The position numbers and the translations under genes are program-made. From Natronosalvus amylolyticus (GTDB taxonomy: Archaea > Halobacteriota > Halobacteria > Halobacteriales > Natrialbaceae), in the NCBI RefSeq assembly GCF_024298845.1, contig NZ_CP101160.1:1-64000 (forward strand): a stretch of 64,000 nucleotides of DNA. The letters run 5' to 3'. Shown here one piece after another: positions 42,606 through 51,881 of this stretch (position 1 is the first letter of the stretch; each line of letters opens with the position of its first letter). The notes beneath the pieces were generated by a model. The model did no database searches, had not been told where the DNA came from, and was given only the letters and a program-made list of their open reading frames with translations.

Positions 42606-44240
42606 ATGGCGTATAATTTCGACCTCGGGGTGGCAGACCCCGAATCGTTCGTCGAGCAATCGAGCCGGTTTTCAATCGGCGATCAACTTCGAAAAACCGC
42701 TCGAATGTATCCCGACCGGCGAGCGGTCGTCGACCTCGAGCGTGACCGAACGGTGCGATACGCGACACTTGATGAGCGCGTGGACAAACTCGCTTCGGGC
42801 CTGCTCGAGCACGGTCTCGAGCCGAACGAGTCGACCGTTGCCGTCCTCGCCGAAAATCGGGGGGAAACGGTCGAAGTCGCCCATGCCTGTGCGCGGACCG
42901 GCACGCTGATCGCGACGCTCAACTGGCGGCTCGAGCGCGAGGAACTTGTTCACTGTATCGACCTCGCGGACCCGGATTTCCTCGTGGTCTCAGACCGGTT
43001 CGAGGATCGGCTTGATTGGGTCGATGCCGACGCCGAATCGGATCCAATTACGGTCGGGTACGATGGGGGTGAGGAGGCAGATCTAGACTTCGTCTCAGTT
43101 CGTGACGGGGGTGATCCGTCCGACCCTCGCCTCGACATCACCGTCGGGGCTGAACAGGGGTTTGCGATCATCAACACCTCCGGGACCACCGGGTTACCAA
43201 AGGGTGCTGTCGTCAGCCACCGAGCGGAGATGGCCCGGGCGATTCAGGTCATCCTCGACTACGAACTCGAGCGGGGGGACAACTACCCCGCCTGGGGTCC
43301 CATGTTCCACATGGCTGGTCTCGACTGGATCGTCGTGACGGCCGTCCTCTGTGGCACGTACTATCCGATCGATGGCTTCGAACCGGCGTCAATCGTCGAC
43401 GCGATTCGTGATTCCTCTCGCCCGATCAGTTGGCTCTTTCTCGTTCCCGGGGTGCTCGAACGCATGTGGGCCTACATCGAGGACGAGGGAGTCGATCCGA
43501 CCACCTTTCCGCCGATTCGGACGATGGGTTCGCTCCCCGATATGATCGAACCGGCTCGCATCGAGCGGATAACGGACCTGTTCGACGCGCCGTTTCAGAA
43601 CACCTACGGTTCGACGGAAGTTGGCCACAGCGCCTCAGGAAGCAAACTTCCAGTTGGAGAATCTCCCACCGAGGCGTCACTGTCGAAAGTCGAGAGTCCG
43701 TTCGGGAACGTGAGACTTGTCGATGAGAACATGGCTCCAGCGACCGACGACCACGGCGAGATGATCGTGAGCGGACCCGCGCTGTTCAGCGGCTACGTCG
43801 ATAACCCCGATGCAAACGAGGAGGTGTTCGTTGACGGCTGGTACCGGACCGGCGACATCTTCGAACGACACGAGGACGGCACCTACAGCTACCTCAACCG
43901 ACGCAAGTACCTCATCAAACCAGGCGGCGAAAACGTCTACCCGGCGGAACTCGAGGGAATACTCATCGAACACGAGGCCGTCGAGGAGGTAGTCGTCGTC
44001 CGCGCGGACGATCCGCAGTGGGGTGAGGTTCCTCGAGCCGTTATTGGAACGACTGAAACCGATGACCCCGAGGGTCTCAGGGAAGCACTCTACGACCGAC
44101 TCGAGGCCCAACTGGCAGGCTACAAACTACCGAAGTACCTCGAGTTCGTCGAACCGGAGCAGTTCCCGCGCTCGACGACGGGGAAAATCGTCCGCACCGA
44201 CGTCGAGGAGTGGGAGCGGGGCCAACCGATCGAGAAGTGA
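42606..44240 (+). CDS. Acyl-CoA synthetase (AMP-forming), copy B
   Basis: 544 residues from the ATG at 42606; an ATG at 42597 adds three residues, but the TATA-like ggctaagtg near 42575 favours 42606. ANL motifs: NTSGTTGLPKGAVVSHRAE, QNTYGSTEVGHS, WYRTGDIFERHEDG, NRRKYLIKPGGENVYPAELE, and catalytic Lys in PRSTTGKIVRTDV. Paralogue of copy A at 37122. Two ligases of the same subfamily in one cluster suggest activation of two related acids or of the side chain and a later ring fragment. Confidence 0.93.
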   Translation: MAYNFDLGVADPESFVEQSSRFSIGDQLRKTARMYPDRRAVVDLERDRTVRYATLDERVDKLASGLLEHGLEPNESTVAVLAENRGETVEVAHACARTGTLIATLNWRLEREELVHCIDLADPDFLVVSDRFEDRLDWVDADAESDPITVGYDGGEEADLDFVSVRDGGDPSDPRLDITVGAEQGFAIINTSGTTGLPKGAVVSHRAEMARAIQVILDYELERGDNYPAWGPMFHMAGLDWIVVTAVLCGTYYPIDGFEPASIVDAIRDSSRPISWLFLVPGVLERMWAYIEDEGVDPTTFPPIRTMGSLPDMIEPARIERITDLFDAPFQNTYGSTEVGHSASGSKLPVGESPTEASLSKVESPFGNVRLVDENMAPATDDHGEMIVSGPALFSGYVDNPDANEEVFVDGWYRTGDIFERHEDGTYSYLNRRKYLIKPGGENVYPAELEGILIEHEAVEEVVVVRADDPQWGEVPRAVIGTTETDDPEGLREALYDRLEAQLAGYKLPKYLEFVEPEQFPRSTTGKIVRTDVEEWERGQPIEK

Positions 44241-44336
44241 AAATACCGTTCATCGTTGCTATTTTGTCGTCGCCAGATAGTACTCGATCCACTTGAGCCA
44301 CAGAGTGAGCTACAATGTAGTCTGTGTGAGATATTC

Positions 44337-44374
44337 TGACACGATATTTATTACCCTTCGGTTCGAGGTGTCAG
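44337..44374. repeat. 7-bp inverted repeat framing the promoter of the small zinc protein
   Basis: CTGACAC (44337-44343) and GTGTCAG (44368-44374) are perfect inverted copies either side of the TATA-like tatttattacc, and the second ends two bases before the ATG at 44377. In RNA starting at or after the TATA spacing only one arm would be transcribed, so a protein-binding site is more likely than an RNA hairpin. Confidence 0.5.
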
Positions 44375-44376
44375 AT

Positions 44377-44538
44377 ATGCCGCGACCACCGCACGATGTC
44401 GTCTGTCACAATCCCGACTGTGGCATGGATATGTTCGAACTGCACCACTCCCACGAGATGCCAGACGACATTACCGTCGACGATTACGTCTGCCCGTACT
44501 GTCAGTCTGAAGACCTCGAGGAAATTTGGCCACAGTGA
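44377..44538 (+). CDS. Small zinc-ribbon protein
   Basis: 53 residues from the ATG at 44377. Two CxxC pairs (VVCHNPDCGMDM and YVCPYCQSED) plus the LHHSH segment form a compact zinc finger. It belongs to the small haloarchaeal zinc-finger proteins of unknown function; such microproteins are common and some affect motility, biofilm or transcription in Haloferax. The TATA-like tatttatta is about 30 bp upstream. The context gives no clue. Confidence 0.8.
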   Translation: MPRPPHDVVCHNPDCGMDMFELHHSHEMPDDITVDDYVCPYCQSEDLEEIWPQ

Positions 44539-44621
44539 TCACGGACGGTAGCCCCACCGCTCACCCGCGGACGATCTGATCGAACCGGCTTCGACCGATA
44601 CCGCATACGGAAACACAACCA

Positions 44622-45059
44622 ATGGACTTCCTAGACGACCCCGAACCGCATCGCCCAGAAAACCGCGTTCTTCACCGAGATGACGCACCGATTGTCGACC
44701 TCTCGGAGGTCGACGACGTCCGACCAAACGTCGGCATCCAGGCTATCGATGAGCTACTCGAACTCGAGACCATGGGTGCAAAGCTCTGGCATTTCGAACC
44801 CGGAGAGGAGGTGGGCTATCACGCCCACCCCGAAGAAGAGGAATTTTACTTCGTGCTCGAGGGGGAGTTCTCGCTCAAACTCGGCCCTGCGGACGACCCC
44901 GAGTACGTAACGGTCGGCCCAGGCACCTTCTGGGCGGCCGGGCCGTACGAACCCCACGGTCATCGGTACGTTGGAGAGGAGACGGGCGTCGTCCTCGCAC
45001 TCGGTGCCCCGCCAGGAAACGACGAGGTGCTCAACCCTTACGAACTCGAATCGCCGTAA
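44622..45059 (+). CDS. Cupin domain protein
   Basis: 145 residues. Complete cupin motifs: motif 1 PGEEVGYHAHPEEEEFYFVLEG with two His and the Glu ligand, motif 2 GPGTFWAAGPYEPHGHRYVG with His. A metal site is therefore likely, unlike the cupin at 8702. It may be an oxygenase, isomerase or sensor. Its last 22 bp overlap the convergent glutaredoxin-like gene. Confidence 0.85.
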   Translation: MDFLDDPEPHRPENRVLHRDDAPIVDLSEVDDVRPNVGIQAIDELLELETMGAKLWHFEPGEEVGYHAHPEEEEFYFVLEGEFSLKLGPADDPEYVTVGPGTFWAAGPYEPHGHRYVGEETGVVLALGAPPGNDEVLNPYELESP

Positions 45060-45289
45060 CTGGCGTCGAGATACTCGAGAATACGTGCCGATTCGGCCAT
45101 CGTCACGCCGTACTCGTCGTCGACGAGGACGGGGACCTGGCGCTGACCGGAGACTTCTTTGACGCGATTTCGTCGTGAGTGCATCGCTTCCGTCCAGATG
45201 GAGTGATACTCGATGTCGAGTTCCTGGAGGCGGTCGACGATCCGTTCACAGTATGGACAGCCTTCCAGACGGTACAGTGTGCGTGTCAT
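45038..45289 (-). CDS. Glutaredoxin/GST N-terminal-like thioredoxin-fold protein
   Basis: 83 residues. CPYC active-site motif at residues 10-13 (RLEGCPYCERIVDRL), cis-Pro in RQVPVLVDD and TMAESARILEYLD as in glutaredoxins. It could reduce protein or low-molecular-weight disulfides. The 3' end overlaps the cupin gene in a tail-to-tail arrangement. Confidence 0.9.
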   Translation of the reverse strand: MTRTLYRLEGCPYCERIVDRLQELDIEYHSIWTEAMHSRRNRVKEVSGQRQVPVLVDDEYGVTMAESARILEYLDASYGDSSS

Positions 45290-45426
45290 ACACAGCCACC
45301 AACGGGCACTGACGGCAAAAAGGTTACGCGCCTGAGCGACCAGTCCGATTCTACAATCGCTTCGGGAGTGATTATCCCTCCATCGAGGGTGAAACTTTTT
45401 ATCTATGTCGTTAGAATACCTCTAGC

Positions 45427-45903
45427 ATGCCACCAACTGTAGGCGAAACTGTGCCTGATTTCGAGGCCTTGCTGTGCGATGGCGAAGTGTTCGAGGATGC
45501 AAAACTATCAGAAGTCGTGGGCGATCGCGGTGCGGTGCTGTACTTCCAGGGATTCGTGTTTAGCGCGATTGCTCGCCACTGGTGGAAACGCTTCGACCGC
45601 CGGGACTGGGACGAGTTTTCGGACGTGCCGGTGTTCGGTGTCGGTCGTGACGGTCCGTTCGCCCAGAACGAGTTTTTCCGCCAGATAAAGAGCCCCTTCC
45701 GGACGTTCAGCGACGTCGACGGCCAGGTGATGGACGCCTACGACCTCCGAATGGAGCGAGAGGGCATGGCCAACACTTCGACTCCCTACCGCTCGGTGTT
45801 CGTCATCGACCCCGACCTCGAGGTGCAATTTAGCTGGGTCGCTCCCGATACCGTCACACCGCCGCCGGCTGATGAGGTCGAGGAAGCGGTCGAATCGCTC
45901 TAG
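45427..45903 (+). CDS. Redoxin-domain protein without peroxidatic Cys
   Basis: 158 residues with the AhpC/TSA fold: VGETVPDFEALLCDG, VLYFQGFVFSAIARHWW, VFGVGRDGPFAQNEF, FSDVDGQVMDAYDL. The peroxidatic Cys normally in the PxxxTxxC segment is missing (FVFSAIARHWWKR), and the only Cys is Cys17. A standard peroxidase reaction is not expected; a structural or regulatory role is possible. The promoter has a strong TATA-like ctttttatct about 30 bp upstream. Confidence 0.82.
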   Translation: MPPTVGETVPDFEALLCDGEVFEDAKLSEVVGDRGAVLYFQGFVFSAIARHWWKRFDRRDWDEFSDVPVFGVGRDGPFAQNEFFRQIKSPFRTFSDVDGQVMDAYDLRMEREGMANTSTPYRSVFVIDPDLEVQFSWVAPDTVTPPPADEVEEAVESL

Positions 45904-46104
45904 CATCCTCCCGAACGTGGACCCTGAGTGAAATCGATGCACGCAGTCTGTGTCCATCCACGGGCTCAGGGGAAGCAAGCAACTACCCTCCTTCAAGCCA
46001 GAACGTATGACCCGAATCGATAGCTCGTGCTGGGTTCGGCTCGCACGTCAATACTCACGGACGTACTCGAGAACGCAAAACGGCCCTGTCTACGTTTGAT
46101 TCCG

Positions 46105-46140
46105 AATACACAGAGCGACAGTAATACACAGAGCGTCAAT
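46105..46140. repeat. 18-bp tandem direct repeat
   Basis: aatacacagagcgacagt (46105-46122) is directly followed by aatacacagagcgtcaat (46123-46140). It lies in the 275-bp gap between the convergent redoxin and LplA-like genes. No function is evident. Confidence 0.55.
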
Positions 46141-46178
46141 ACTGTCTTCGGACGCACGTATCGCTACGAAGCAGCGGT

Positions 46179-47312
46179 CTAACGGTCGAACTCGCTTGCA
46201 GGTGCCAGACTGTCTCGAGCGCGCACGAGCGGCCGAACGAAATCTTCGGGGGTGAGCCAGGGAATCTCGATATCGTCGTCCGCATAGACGCTCGAGACGG
46301 CCTCGAGGAGCGCGTCCTCGTCGTTGATTGAGGTGCCTGTCACGGCTTCGTTGAGGCGATCGATCGCCTCGAACCCTGGTCGGTGGTACATGTCCCCGGT
46401 GTACTGCACCGCGTCGATGGTCCCGTCACCGTCGACACGGACGCTGACTTTGATGAGCTTTCGACCCTTGTACGCCACTTCGGCGACTTCGTGGTCCTCG
46501 TCCGCCTCTTCGATGATCCGACCGGTCGAGTAGCGCTCGAACCACTCCGTCGAGCCGTAGTATTCGCGATGTTCCTCGAGGGCCTCGGCTTCAGCATCGG
46601 TGAACGACCCTGATTCAACCTCGTCACCGGCGTGTGCAGCGAGGTTCTCGGCGGCTTCCTCGAGAACGGTATCGATGTCGACGTCGGGTGCGACGTCCTC
46701 GAGGGAGGTCATACGACCTTCGGCGCTGTCGGTGTCTTTGTCCTCGAATTTCTCTTTCGGGAGGCGAAGGACGTCGTCGATAATACCGAACTCTTCCGGT
46801 TCGTAGCTGCGATTGATGACGTTCGCGAAGACACCCCAGACGCCGTCCTGATAGCCAGCACCGGAGACGCCGACTTTCAGGAGTTGGCCATCACCTTCGG
46901 GAACCAGTTCGATGTCACCGCCGTCTCGGTAGGTCGCGTTCTCGACCCCAGCATCCCTGAGCGCGCTGGCGACGGCCTCGCCGGCAAGGTCGATGTATTC
47001 GGTCATCGAACGGTCGCCCTCGTCGGCAAAAAAAGCGTAGAGGACGGGCGTGCAGTCGTCCCGGAAGAAACCGGTCCCACCACTGACGTTGTACCGTCGA
47101 CCGTAGGAAACACCGTGTTCTGCAGCACGTTCTCTGTCGATGAGTGAGGCGTCTTCGACCGGACCGAGTTCCAGAAAGAGGTCCGAACCGAAGGTCCACT
47201 CCATAATCGTCGGCGGGGCGTCTCCTGCGCCGATAGAATCGATGAGGGTGCGTTCGATGGCTGGATACGTGTCAGGCTCGATCTCGAGTGAGAGTTTGCG
47301 TACGGTGGTCAT
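46179..47312 (-). CDS. Lipoate-protein-ligase-like protein, paralogue 1
   Basis: 377 residues. An N-terminal LplA-type catalytic domain and a C-terminal Lip_prot_lig_C-like domain (from about residue 230). The RRxSGGG motif is modified to GRRYNVSGGTGFF; the conserved Lys lies in GQLLKVGVSGAG; ANVINRSYEPEEF follows as in LplA. The remaining sequence is far from canonical. The paralogue at 52739 lies on the other side of the Liv-type transporter. It may attach lipoate or another carboxylic acid through an acyl-adenylate. Natural substrate unknown. Confidence 0.7.
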   Translation of the reverse strand: MTTVRKLSLEIEPDTYPAIERTLIDSIGAGDAPPTIMEWTFGSDLFLELGPVEDASLIDRERAAEHGVSYGRRYNVSGGTGFFRDDCTPVLYAFFADEGDRSMTEYIDLAGEAVASALRDAGVENATYRDGGDIELVPEGDGQLLKVGVSGAGYQDGVWGVFANVINRSYEPEEFGIIDDVLRLPKEKFEDKDTDSAEGRMTSLEDVAPDVDIDTVLEEAAENLAAHAGDEVESGSFTDAEAEALEEHREYYGSTEWFERYSTGRIIEEADEDHEVAEVAYKGRKLIKVSVRVDGDGTIDAVQYTGDMYHRPGFEAIDRLNEAVTGTSINDEDALLEAVSSVYADDDIEIPWLTPEDFVRPLVRARDSLAPASEFDR

Positions 47313-47566
47313 TGGAATCTTTGAGCGACGATTTGCTGTCCAGACAGAGGTCCGGACACCGGTAGTGGCGCTTCACCGTGACGATTGATTTGAGACAGTA
47401 TAAAATTGGGGTTGAGCGAGCGACGAGTGAAGGCTCGAACAGCAACGCGGCCAACTCGAACCGCTAGCGGCCTGTCGTATCCACAGAACGGTCTGGACCT
47501 CGAGGCATCAAAAAACGGACTGGAAATATATGGTTGCCAATCGGGAATCTGTTCTGCAAGCCCTTA

Positions 47567-48862
47567 TCAGAACCAGGGTGGTTGCTGGAACTCGCCTTCG
47601 GCGACGTTGTCAGGCCACAGTCCGACCTGTTCGCCATCTTGCCACTGAATCATCGGCGGCACGACTTTGCCTTCGCCGTAGACTGGGTCGTGTGCCCACT
47701 CGTGGTCGGCGTCGTAGAACTCCATGTTCCCGGTCGCGCCCTCGAACTCGACCTCTTCGAGTTCGGCAACGACCTCGTCGGGGTCGACACTCTCCGCGGC
47801 TTCGACGGCGTACTGGTAGGCGAGCACGGCGTCGTAGGCGGTGTATCCCTGGGAGTGTGGCGGCTGGGCACCGAACTCGTCCTCGTGTGCCTCGGCGAAG
47901 TCGAGGGTGACCTGTGTCGGTGCGGCATTCGGTGCGGCACCTGGGATGTACGTCCAGACCGATTCGGCGGCTCCGTCGGTGTTCGCGTAGTGGTCCGGGT
48001 TCGTCGAGTTGATGTCTGCGCCACCGAGGCCGTACGACGGTTCACGGTCTGCCCACTGGGTGAGTAGCGAAAGGCCACCCTGGGACAGGAACGCGAGCAA
48101 CCCGTCGATATCCTCGCTCGCACCGCGGTCCAGAATCGGGGTGAAGTCGTCGGTATCCGGGGCGAAAACGGTATCGAACGCGAGGTCTATGCCGCTTGGC
48201 AGGTTGTCTTCCAGCGACTCGACGATCGGCTGGAACCCTTCGACGTCCTCGATGGCCAGCCCGACAGTGTTCCATCCCATCTCCTCGTAGGACTCACTCA
48301 CGTACGTCGCCAGGTTCGAACCCAGCATTTCGCCGTTGGGCATCGCCCGGAACCAGTACTTGTATGTGTCGTAGTCGTCGTTGATCATCTGGTTCATATC
48401 GGTGACGGCGACACCGGCGGCGATGTGTGGAATCTGTTGCTGGGCGATCTCGTCGATGAGTGCCAACCCCACCTCCCCGGTGAACGCGCCGAACGTCGCG
48501 TCGACGTCTTCCTCGAGGACGAGTTCACGGTACTCCGTCTGTGCCCTGGATGGGTCCAGTTCGGTATTGCGAACGAGTACTTCCACGTCGGCTCCGAGGA
48601 GACCACCGTCGTCGTTAACCTGTTGACCCCACAGTTCGGAGGCGTTCGCGATGGCCGTACCGCCGGGGAACTGCCCCGGAAGCGGTGCCAACACGCCCAC
48701 GCGAATCGTGTCACCGACCTCTCCGTCGTCGTCGCCGCCGAGGCAACCCGCCGTCGCGGCGAGTGCACCAACGCCCATCGTCTTCAAGAAGGTTCGGCGT
48801 TTCGGTCTATCGATCCCACTCGTGGCTACAGCACGGTCTACCCCACGCTCTTGTTGTGCCAT
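47567..48862 (-). CDS. Liv-type ABC substrate-binding lipoprotein (Tat)
   Basis: 431 residues. Tat motif KRRTFLKTMG and lipobox AATAGC, then periplasmic-binding fold type I: VGVLAPLPGQFPGGTAIANA and LIDEIAQQQIPHIAAGVAVT. Extracellular branched-chain amino-acid-type receptor, divergent from the permease operon with 171 bp between. Liv-type receptors also bind aromatic acids, amides and urea, so the ligand may belong to the catabolic pathway. TATA-like tgcttaatac is about 27 bp upstream of the ATG. Confidence 0.93.
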   Translation of the reverse strand: MAQQERGVDRAVATSGIDRPKRRTFLKTMGVGALAATAGCLGGDDDGEVGDTIRVGVLAPLPGQFPGGTAIANASELWGQQVNDDGGLLGADVEVLVRNTELDPSRAQTEYRELVLEEDVDATFGAFTGEVGLALIDEIAQQQIPHIAAGVAVTDMNQMINDDYDTYKYWFRAMPNGEMLGSNLATYVSESYEEMGWNTVGLAIEDVEGFQPIVESLEDNLPSGIDLAFDTVFAPDTDDFTPILDRGASEDIDGLLAFLSQGGLSLLTQWADREPSYGLGGADINSTNPDHYANTDGAAESVWTYIPGAAPNAAPTQVTLDFAEAHEDEFGAQPPHSQGYTAYDAVLAYQYAVEAAESVDPDEVVAELEEVEFEGATGNMEFYDADHEWAHDPVYGEGKVVPPMIQWQDGEQVGLWPDNVAEGEFQQPPWF

Positions 48863-49033
48863 ACCATATCACCGTATATCACGAGTATTAAGCATATCGG
48901 TAAGCAGGAGCAGTAACCACACCTGGCCCAACATTATTTTATCCCATGGGTTTGTGGAACCTAAACCAATCGCCGTGAGACGTCGCCTCGTGGTCCGATA
49001 CAATTTTAACCATCTACTGTGTTGGACACCTGT

Positions 49034-49897
49034 ATGGTAGACGTAGTCACCATAGCCGTCAATGCCGTTCTGTTGAGCGCGTTGTATGCGCTTGTCGCGA
49101 TCGGATTTACCATGATCTTCGGTATCGCGGAAGTGCTCAACGTTGCTCACGGAGCGAACATCACGATCGGGGGATTCTCGGCGTATTTCGTCTGGTCCGT
49201 CCTCGATTTGAGCATCTGGATCGGGGCGATAGCCGCCCTCATTATTCCGGGTATCTTCAGCCTGATCGTGTACAAGTATCTGATTAAACCGATCGAAGAC
49301 GACCCGACGATGGTGGTTATCCTGACGCTCGCCGTCTTGCTTGTCGTCGAGTACGCATTCCGGACGTTCGTGGGGGATACCGCTCGAGCGATCCCTTCGT
49401 TACTGCCGGGTCAGACCGAAATCGCCGGTCTGACGCTGCAAAACAACCGAGTGTTCGTGTTTTTACTCTCCTGGGCGTTGATCATCGGGCTCATATTATT
49501 CATCAATCGCACGTGGACGGGTCAGGCCATCGAGGCGGTCGGGATGAACCGTCGCGGAGCAGCCCTCGCTGGTATCGATCAGCATCGAATCACTCTCTAC
49601 ACGTGGTTCATTGCCGGAATGCTCGCCGGCATCGCGGGGCTTTTCTTCGGTTCGTTCCAGAGCGTCTCCTGGGAAATGGGGCTCGACCCACTGTTGCTCT
49701 CGTTTACCATCGTGATCCTGGGCGGCATCGGCTCGATCAAAGGCAGTGTCGTGGGGGCGTACATTATCGGCACCCTCGAGACGCTGACGGTCACGCTGAT
49801 CGACGCGCGATTGGCTGGCGCAGCGTCGTTGATCGTGTTGTTCTTCGTCCTCATCGCCATGCCCCAGGGACTGTACGGGCGTGCTGAGGTGGAATAA
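49034..49897 (+). CDS. livH: Liv-type ABC permease LivH
   Basis: 287 residues from the ATG at 49034; a GTG at 49019 is upstream but only about 12 bp past the TATA-like attttaacc. About eight membrane segments, starting with NAVLLSALYALVAIGFTMIF. Conserved GIAEVLNVAHGANITIGGF and ILGGIGSIKGSVVGAYIIG as in LivH. It starts the four-gene transporter operon and is separated by 2 bp from livM. Confidence 0.93.
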   Translation: MVDVVTIAVNAVLLSALYALVAIGFTMIFGIAEVLNVAHGANITIGGFSAYFVWSVLDLSIWIGAIAALIIPGIFSLIVYKYLIKPIEDDPTMVVILTLAVLLVVEYAFRTFVGDTARAIPSLLPGQTEIAGLTLQNNRVFVFLLSWALIIGLILFINRTWTGQAIEAVGMNRRGAALAGIDQHRITLYTWFIAGMLAGIAGLFFGSFQSVSWEMGLDPLLLSFTIVILGGIGSIKGSVVGAYIIGTLETLTVTLIDARLAGAASLIVLFFVLIAMPQGLYGRAEVE

Positions 49898-49899
49898 TA

Positions 49900-51063
49900 A
49901 TGGCTACGCAATCTACAGATGACGGCTCGGCGGGGACGATACAGCTCCTCCGCCAGAATATCCCGCCACGGTACTACGTCGGTTTCGTTGCCTTTCTCGT
50001 CTTGGCGGCCTTGCCGCTCGGTCTGTCGACGGTGAAAATTCTCACGATGACGGCGGCGCTTTACTTCGCGATGTTCGTCGTTAGCTGGGACTTCGTCTCA
50101 GGGTACACCGGACAGGTGAGCTTCGGTCACACCCTGTTTTTCGGTGTCGGTGGCTACACCGCCGCGTTGCTCAATCTCGAGTTCGGTCTGAGCCCGGTGT
50201 TGACGGTAATCGCAGGCGTGTTACTCACGACGGTTGCCGGGCTGATGGTCGGCCTGCCAGCCCTTCGACTACACGGGCATTATCTGGCATTGATCACGCT
50301 GTTGCCGCCCCTCGTGCTTATACGGTTTTTCAGCCTGTACCGGAGTACCTTCGGCGGTGAGACCGGCTTGCCGAACCCCGATAACCTGATCGAAGTACAG
50401 GGAGACTTTGCGGCGACGGCCCTGGTGAACTACTATCTCGGCCTGGTCATCTTTGCGTTCATTTTCCTGATTGCGTTCGTCATCACGCGGTCGGATCACG
50501 GAATTACCTACACCGCGATTCAGGAGAACGAAGACGCCGTCAGCTCGGTCGGGATCAATCCGGCCAAATTCAAGCTGTTCGCGTTCGTGATGAGTGCTGC
50601 CCTCGCCGGCTTCGCTGGCGCGATGTTCGTTCACACGCCCATTGGCAGTGCGTCGCCGAGCCAACTGCTCGAGCTCACGGTGATGATCGAAATCTTGATC
50701 GCGGCAATCCTCGGTGGTGTTGGAACGATTTCGGGGGCGGCAGTCGGTGCGATATTCATCTATCTGGCGAGAGACTACATCCGCGGTATCGATACGGTCG
50801 TTCCGATTCTCGACATGCCAGTGACGCGGATGGATACGTTCCTGTTCTACGTACTCATGCTCGGGATGTTGTTCTTCTTGCCAGGTGGGCTCTTGCCGAA
50901 ACTGACCGAGTACGGACGAAAGGTACACGCTCGAGTGACCGGTGGCTCGCCCGAGGCAGTGACCGATGGCGGATATCAACAACCGGCGTTCGTTCGAAAG
51001 ATCGAGGCGTATCGCGCACGGGTACTCGAGAAACTGGCTGCACTCCTTCGGAGGGATAACTGA
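49900..51063 (+). CDS. livM: Liv-type ABC permease LivM
   Basis: 387 residues, about ten membrane segments after an N-terminal soluble stretch. SWDFVSGYTGQVSFGHTLFF and ILGGVGTISGAAVGAIFI are the typical LivM segments. A C-terminal cytosolic tail of ~50 residues (from about GRKVHARVTGG) is long and charged. The stop overlaps the start of livG (TGATG). Confidence 0.93.
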   Translation: MATQSTDDGSAGTIQLLRQNIPPRYYVGFVAFLVLAALPLGLSTVKILTMTAALYFAMFVVSWDFVSGYTGQVSFGHTLFFGVGGYTAALLNLEFGLSPVLTVIAGVLLTTVAGLMVGLPALRLHGHYLALITLLPPLVLIRFFSLYRSTFGGETGLPNPDNLIEVQGDFAATALVNYYLGLVIFAFIFLIAFVITRSDHGITYTAIQENEDAVSSVGINPAKFKLFAFVMSAALAGFAGAMFVHTPIGSASPSQLLELTVMIEILIAAILGGVGTISGAAVGAIFIYLARDYIRGIDTVVPILDMPVTRMDTFLFYVLMLGMLFFLPGGLLPKLTEYGRKVHARVTGGSPEAVTDGGYQQPAFVRKIEAYRARVLEKLAALLRRDN

Positions 51064-51881
51064 TGATGCCACAAAATTCGACGATGGCGGTGATGGATGC
51101 GGAATCCAGCGACGCGGGTCAGCAAACCCAACCGTTGCTCGACGTACAGAATTTGACGAAAAAGTTTGGTGGACTGGTCGCCGTGAACGATCTCTCCTTT
51201 CGGGTCGACGAAGGGGAAATTCTGGGCTTTATCGGGCCAAACGGGGCCGGCAAATCGACCACCTTCAACTGCCTGACCGGGAAACACAAGCCGACTGAGG
51301 GGCGGGTTACGTTTCGCGGTGAGGACGTAACGAGCAAGCCGCCTTACGAAATGGTCAACAGGGGCATGGCCCGCACGTTTCAGCACTTTGCGCCGCTGTA
51401 CGATCGATCGGTACTCGAGAACGTCGCGCTCGCATACACGTCCGGAAAGGTATTCTCGTGGTCCGGCCTGTTCTCGCTCTCGACGATCACCGGAACGACC
51501 TACGACGCTGCCGAAGAAATCTGTGCACGCGTTGGGCTCCAGGACGACTTACACCGGATGCCCGATGAGTTACCACACGCCGGCTTGATCCGACTCGAAC
51601 TTGGCCGTGCGCTCGCAACCGATCCCAAACTCATGCTGGTCGACGAGGTGTTCGCCGGACTCGCGTCGGGCGAAGTTGAGGAGATATCGAACCTCTTGCT
51701 CGAGTTACACGCCGAGGGTATGACGCTCATCGTCATCGACCACAACATGAGCGGGCTGTTCGAACTGATCGACCGGGCGATCGTGATCAACTTCGGTGAG
51801 ATGATCGCCAAAGGGACTCCCGAGGAGATCAAAAACGATCCGGAAGTGCAGAAAGCGTACCTCGGAGGTGAGGAACTATGA
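51063..51881 (+). CDS. livG: Liv-type ABC ATPase LivG
   Basis: 272 residues; ATGs at 51063 and 51066 both possible. Walker A GPNGAGKSTTFNC, Q-loop FQHFAPLYDRSV, Walker B LMLVDEVFAGL and the switch region VIDHNMSGLFEL. The signature is weakened: LPHAGLIRLELGRAL has no LSGGQ, and Walker B ends DEVFAG as in LivG proteins. Pairs with LivF, which supplies an intact signature. The 4-bp overlap with livF shows coupling. Confidence 0.93.
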   Translation: MMPQNSTMAVMDAESSDAGQQTQPLLDVQNLTKKFGGLVAVNDLSFRVDEGEILGFIGPNGAGKSTTFNCLTGKHKPTEGRVTFRGEDVTSKPPYEMVNRGMARTFQHFAPLYDRSVLENVALAYTSGKVFSWSGLFSLSTITGTTYDAAEEICARVGLQDDLHRMPDELPHAGLIRLELGRALATDPKLMLVDEVFAGLASGEVEEISNLLLELHAEGMTLIVIDHNMSGLFELIDRAIVINFGEMIAKGTPEEIKNDPEVQKAYLGGEEL

